Positions 13,046-14,724 of a stretch of DNA of 14,724 bases are shown here, piece by piece. The notes under the pieces are model-generated. The model saw only the letters and a program-made list of their open reading frames with translations. It was not told the DNA's origin and made no database searches. A program made the position numbers and the translations under genes. Source of the stretch: JAGLTZ01 sp023135015 (GTDB taxonomy: Bacteria > Blakebacterota > Blakebacteria > Blakebacterales > Blakebacteraceae); contig DAOVKT010000058.1 of assembly GCA_030631625.1 (NCBI GenBank), forward strand, positions 1 to 14,724. Reading direction: 5' to 3'. Every line of letters begins with the position of its first letter. Position 1 is the stretch's first letter.

Positions 13046-14536
13046 ATGACTCCTTTCTCTCAATCAGTCTTCATCCTGTTCCTGTTGATCTACGGGCCTG
13101 CATGGTTGAGTACGACCAGTCATCCGGCAGTAGATCGATGTACACCCCAGGTCTCCCGTCTATGGGAGCGACCTGTGGCAGACCGCACCGAGTGCCTGCA
13201 GCTCCTTTCCGAGTTGGCGCTGGTGCGTACGGGTGACCGAGACATTGACGGCTATGATGCCGTCACCGGTATCCCCAGGTGGACGGTCAGCAGGGATGGT
13301 GCAGTGGCGGTACAGGTTCTGGGTATTCCGGATACTCCAAACGTAGTTGTGCTGCGTCTTTTTGACCGACCTCCCCCCGCCTCCGGACTGATTGAAGGAT
13401 CTTCATACAGTCTTCACATGCTGGATACCGGTAGAGGAACCCTTTTCTGGGATTCGGGGATCGTTTCGGGCCGGTATGAGTCGGCCCGGGCATTCCCCGA
13501 GAACAACATGCTGATTCTCGTTGTGCGCAGTGACGAAGGCGACGGCTCAATTCTCGCTATCTCCCTCTCAACGGGGGAGAGGGTGTGGGGAATCGAGCTG
13601 GGTGGCATTGAAGGGCTGGATCCGGGGCGTTCGCCAGCGAGTGGCCGGTACTACGATGTGATCGGCGACTGCCTCTTCCGAGTAGACCGGCGGGAGAGGA
13701 CGATATCTGTATCGGCACACGATATCGGAAACGGAGACCTTAAATGGGTCGGCTATCTAGAAGGTGAACAGGAGGATGTCGTGCTTTCGACTGGTGACGA
13801 TCTCCTCTATGCGACAGGTAACAGCTTCTTCGGTATCGATCCTGCAACAGGCGCCATGCGCTGGTTGTTAAAGGATGCATGGCGTCCTGTCACTGAGCGC
13901 AGTCCGTGGCTGCTTGTCCGGCGCTCGGATGGAAGCAGGATCCAGCTGGTCCACCGCAATTCCGGTGAGGAGCGCTGGCGCTCGCCGCCGCGTATTCCGT
14001 CAGAGGAACCGCTTGCAATAGGGTGGACGACGGCGGGTGTGCTGGTCGGCGAGAGCAGGGGGCGGACCACTCTGTGGGGCATGGTGGACGGCAAGAGAAT
14101 CACCAGGGAAACGAACCGTTACAGGGCAACTTCCCGGAACGACTTCGAGTATGCCTTTCCTCTTTCAAAAGGAATGCTCTTCCTGCAGATAGGGTCGAGG
14201 GGGAGTGAGCTTCTCCGCGTGGGCGAACGGGGAGGTACGCTGTGGGCAGCCCGGCTGGAATCTCCACCCCGGACGATCCTATCCGGAGGCGGAGGTTACG
14301 CGGGGTATGATCTACATATATTCACAGGAGAGGATGTGGACGGAGATCCCGAATCTGTCTGGCTCGTTACTTCGCTGGAGGGGGTGGCCGGTCTTCAGAG
14401 GGTCGACCTGGGTTCAGGAACAGTCGGCGGGGTAGTGCCGATCCATCAGGAGACTCCGATATTGGCCGGCGATGGCAGAGGGCGTCGGCTCTTCTTTATC
14501 GACCCGGCCGGACAGCTTGTAGCTGTCGGGTACTGA
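13046..14536 (+). CDS. Exported PQQ-type beta-propeller protein
   Basis: A 496-residue protein with an N-terminal hydrophobic signal segment (VFILFLLIYGPAWL, about 8-21) and no lipobox. The remainder shows repeated PQQ-like blades with the pattern D-x-x-(S/T)G-x-x-x-W: TGIPRW, RGTLFW, TGERVW, NGDLKW, TGAMRW, SGEERW and GGTLWA mark about seven blades of a beta-propeller, probably periplasmic. BamB of the outer-membrane assembly machine and quinoprotein-like proteins share this fold, but there is no lipid-anchor Cys and I see no dehydrogenase active site, so a scaffolding or sensing role is as likely as an enzyme. The ATG at 13046 lies 15 bases after the tRNA CCA and has no ribosome site. An isolated proS promoter follows 13 bases after the stop. 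Confidence 0.75.
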   Translation: MTPFSQSVFILFLLIYGPAWLSTTSHPAVDRCTPQVSRLWERPVADRTECLQLLSELALVRTGDRDIDGYDAVTGIPRWTVSRDGAVAVQVLGIPDTPNVVVLRLFDRPPPASGLIEGSSYSLHMLDTGRGTLFWDSGIVSGRYESARAFPENNMLILVVRSDEGDGSILAISLSTGERVWGIELGGIEGLDPGRSPASGRYYDVIGDCLFRVDRRERTISVSAHDIGNGDLKWVGYLEGEQEDVVLSTGDDLLYATGNSFFGIDPATGAMRWLLKDAWRPVTERSPWLLVRRSDGSRIQLVHRNSGEERWRSPPRIPSEEPLAIGWTTAGVLVGESRGRTTLWGMVDGKRITRETNRYRATSRNDFEYAFPLSKGMLFLQIGSRGSELLRVGERGGTLWAARLESPPRTILSGGGGYAGYDLHIFTGEDVDGDPESVWLVTSLEGVAGLQRVDLGSGTVGGVVPIHQETPILAGDGRGRRLFFIDPAGQLVAVGY

Positions 14537-14549
14537 TCCTAACAACCCG

Positions 14550-14579
14550 TTGGCGGGGGCGGATTGCGGAACCTATATT
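14550..14579 (+). promoter_or_regulatory. Putative promoter of proS
   Basis: A -35 box TTGGCG (14550-14555, 4 of 6), an 18-base spacer and a -10 box TATATT (14574-14579, 5 of 6) resemble the promoter at 7553-7582. Transcription would begin near 14586, leaving a leader of about 74 bases. Two imperfect hairpins can be drawn in this 123-base gap, one of GCGGAA with TTCCCGC (14566-14584), but no T-box or other known riboswitch pattern is visible. Confidence 0.4.
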
Positions 14580-14659
14580 CCCGCGGCTTAAATAGTTCCC
14601 ATCCGGAAACTAAATAAGGATTCAACCGGTCAGGGATTGCCACAATCAGTGGAGGCAGA

Positions 14660-14724
14660 ATGCGGCTGACCAAAGGGTTCATACCTACGCTCAAGGAAGA
14701 TCCGTCCGGTGCAGAAGTGATCAG
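14660..14724 (+). CDS. proS: Prolyl-tRNA synthetase, 3'-partial (first 21 codons)
   Basis: The gene runs off the right edge. The ATG at 14660 is preceded by GGAGG (14651-14655). The readable start, MRLTKGFIPTLKEDPSGAEV, matches the well-known N-terminus of bacterial-type ProRS (MRxSxxFxPTLKExPxxAE). The full enzyme charges tRNA-Pro with proline. Only the first 21 residues are visible, so class and editing domain cannot be judged, but the match to this highly conserved start is good. Confidence 0.75.
   Translation, partial: MRLTKGFIPTLKEDPSGAEVI

Noticed and set aside
14546..14557. Terminator hairpin after the beta-propeller gene (CCCG with CGGG)
   Set aside because: A four-pair stem without a T-run, and it overlaps a better-supported promoter -35 box.
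1..14724. CRISPR array, insertion sequence ends or a recognised defence system
   Set aside because: No regularly spaced repeats, transposase or defence genes were seen on either strand.

Overview
The window reads as chromosomal DNA of a GC-rich, diderm (Gram-negative-type) bacterium. It carries a GT9 heptosyltransferase-like enzyme, an exported beta-barrel-like protein, a lipid-anchored MltD-type murein hydrolase, a SPOR lipoprotein and the start of a bacterial-type prolyl-tRNA synthetase. A very small basic protein of the COX24/AURKAIP1 (bS22-like) type is best known from the FCB group and some actinobacteria. I therefore lean towards an FCB-like or candidate-phylum lineage, with low confidence at phylum level. 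All complete protein genes, and both tRNA genes, are on the + strand.

Layout. (1) 1-1130: the 3' part of a tyrosine recombinase gene. Its frame is open from the left edge, is broken by an in-frame TGA at 855-857 and then resumes. This stretch looks more AT-rich than the rest and is probably the decaying edge of an integrated element. (2) 1182-1301: a good sigma70-type promoter and tRNA-Arg(CCT). (3) 1359-7556: an exported beta-barrel-like protein, then purD, purE, a TsaC/Sua5 plus low-molecular-weight phosphatase fusion, a GT9 glycosyltransferase, a conserved protein distantly like deoxyhypusine synthase, and a SPOR lipoprotein. From the fusion gene onward the joints are 4-base ATGA overlaps, so this looks like one tightly coupled operon. 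(4) 7553-9706: a near-consensus promoter overlapping the SPOR stop codon drives an MltD-like lytic transglycosylase with three LysM modules. (5) 9749-12572: short-form SppA, an HU/IHF protein, a 31-residue ribosomal-type peptide, and a protein with two HD-GYP-like domains. (6) 12613-14536: a small HTH gene whose last codons lie inside tRNA-Arg(CCG), then a PQQ-type beta-propeller gene starting 15 bases after the tRNA CCA. (7) 14550-14724: a putative promoter and the first 21 codons of proS.

How the genes fit together: the long operon joins purine synthesis (purD, purE), tRNA t6A modification (the TsaC domain) and envelope construction (GT9, SPOR), followed by the peptidoglycan hydrolase MltD. 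SppA, HU/IHF, the small ribosomal-type protein and the HD-GYP protein are housekeeping or regulatory. I see no CRISPR array, transposon or recognised defence system. The least ordinary structures are the HTH/tRNA overlap (RNase P cleavage would remove the stop codon of the HTH message), the TsaC-phosphatase fusion, and the tandem HD-GYP protein with one altered site. No stretch over 300 bases lacks a gene.
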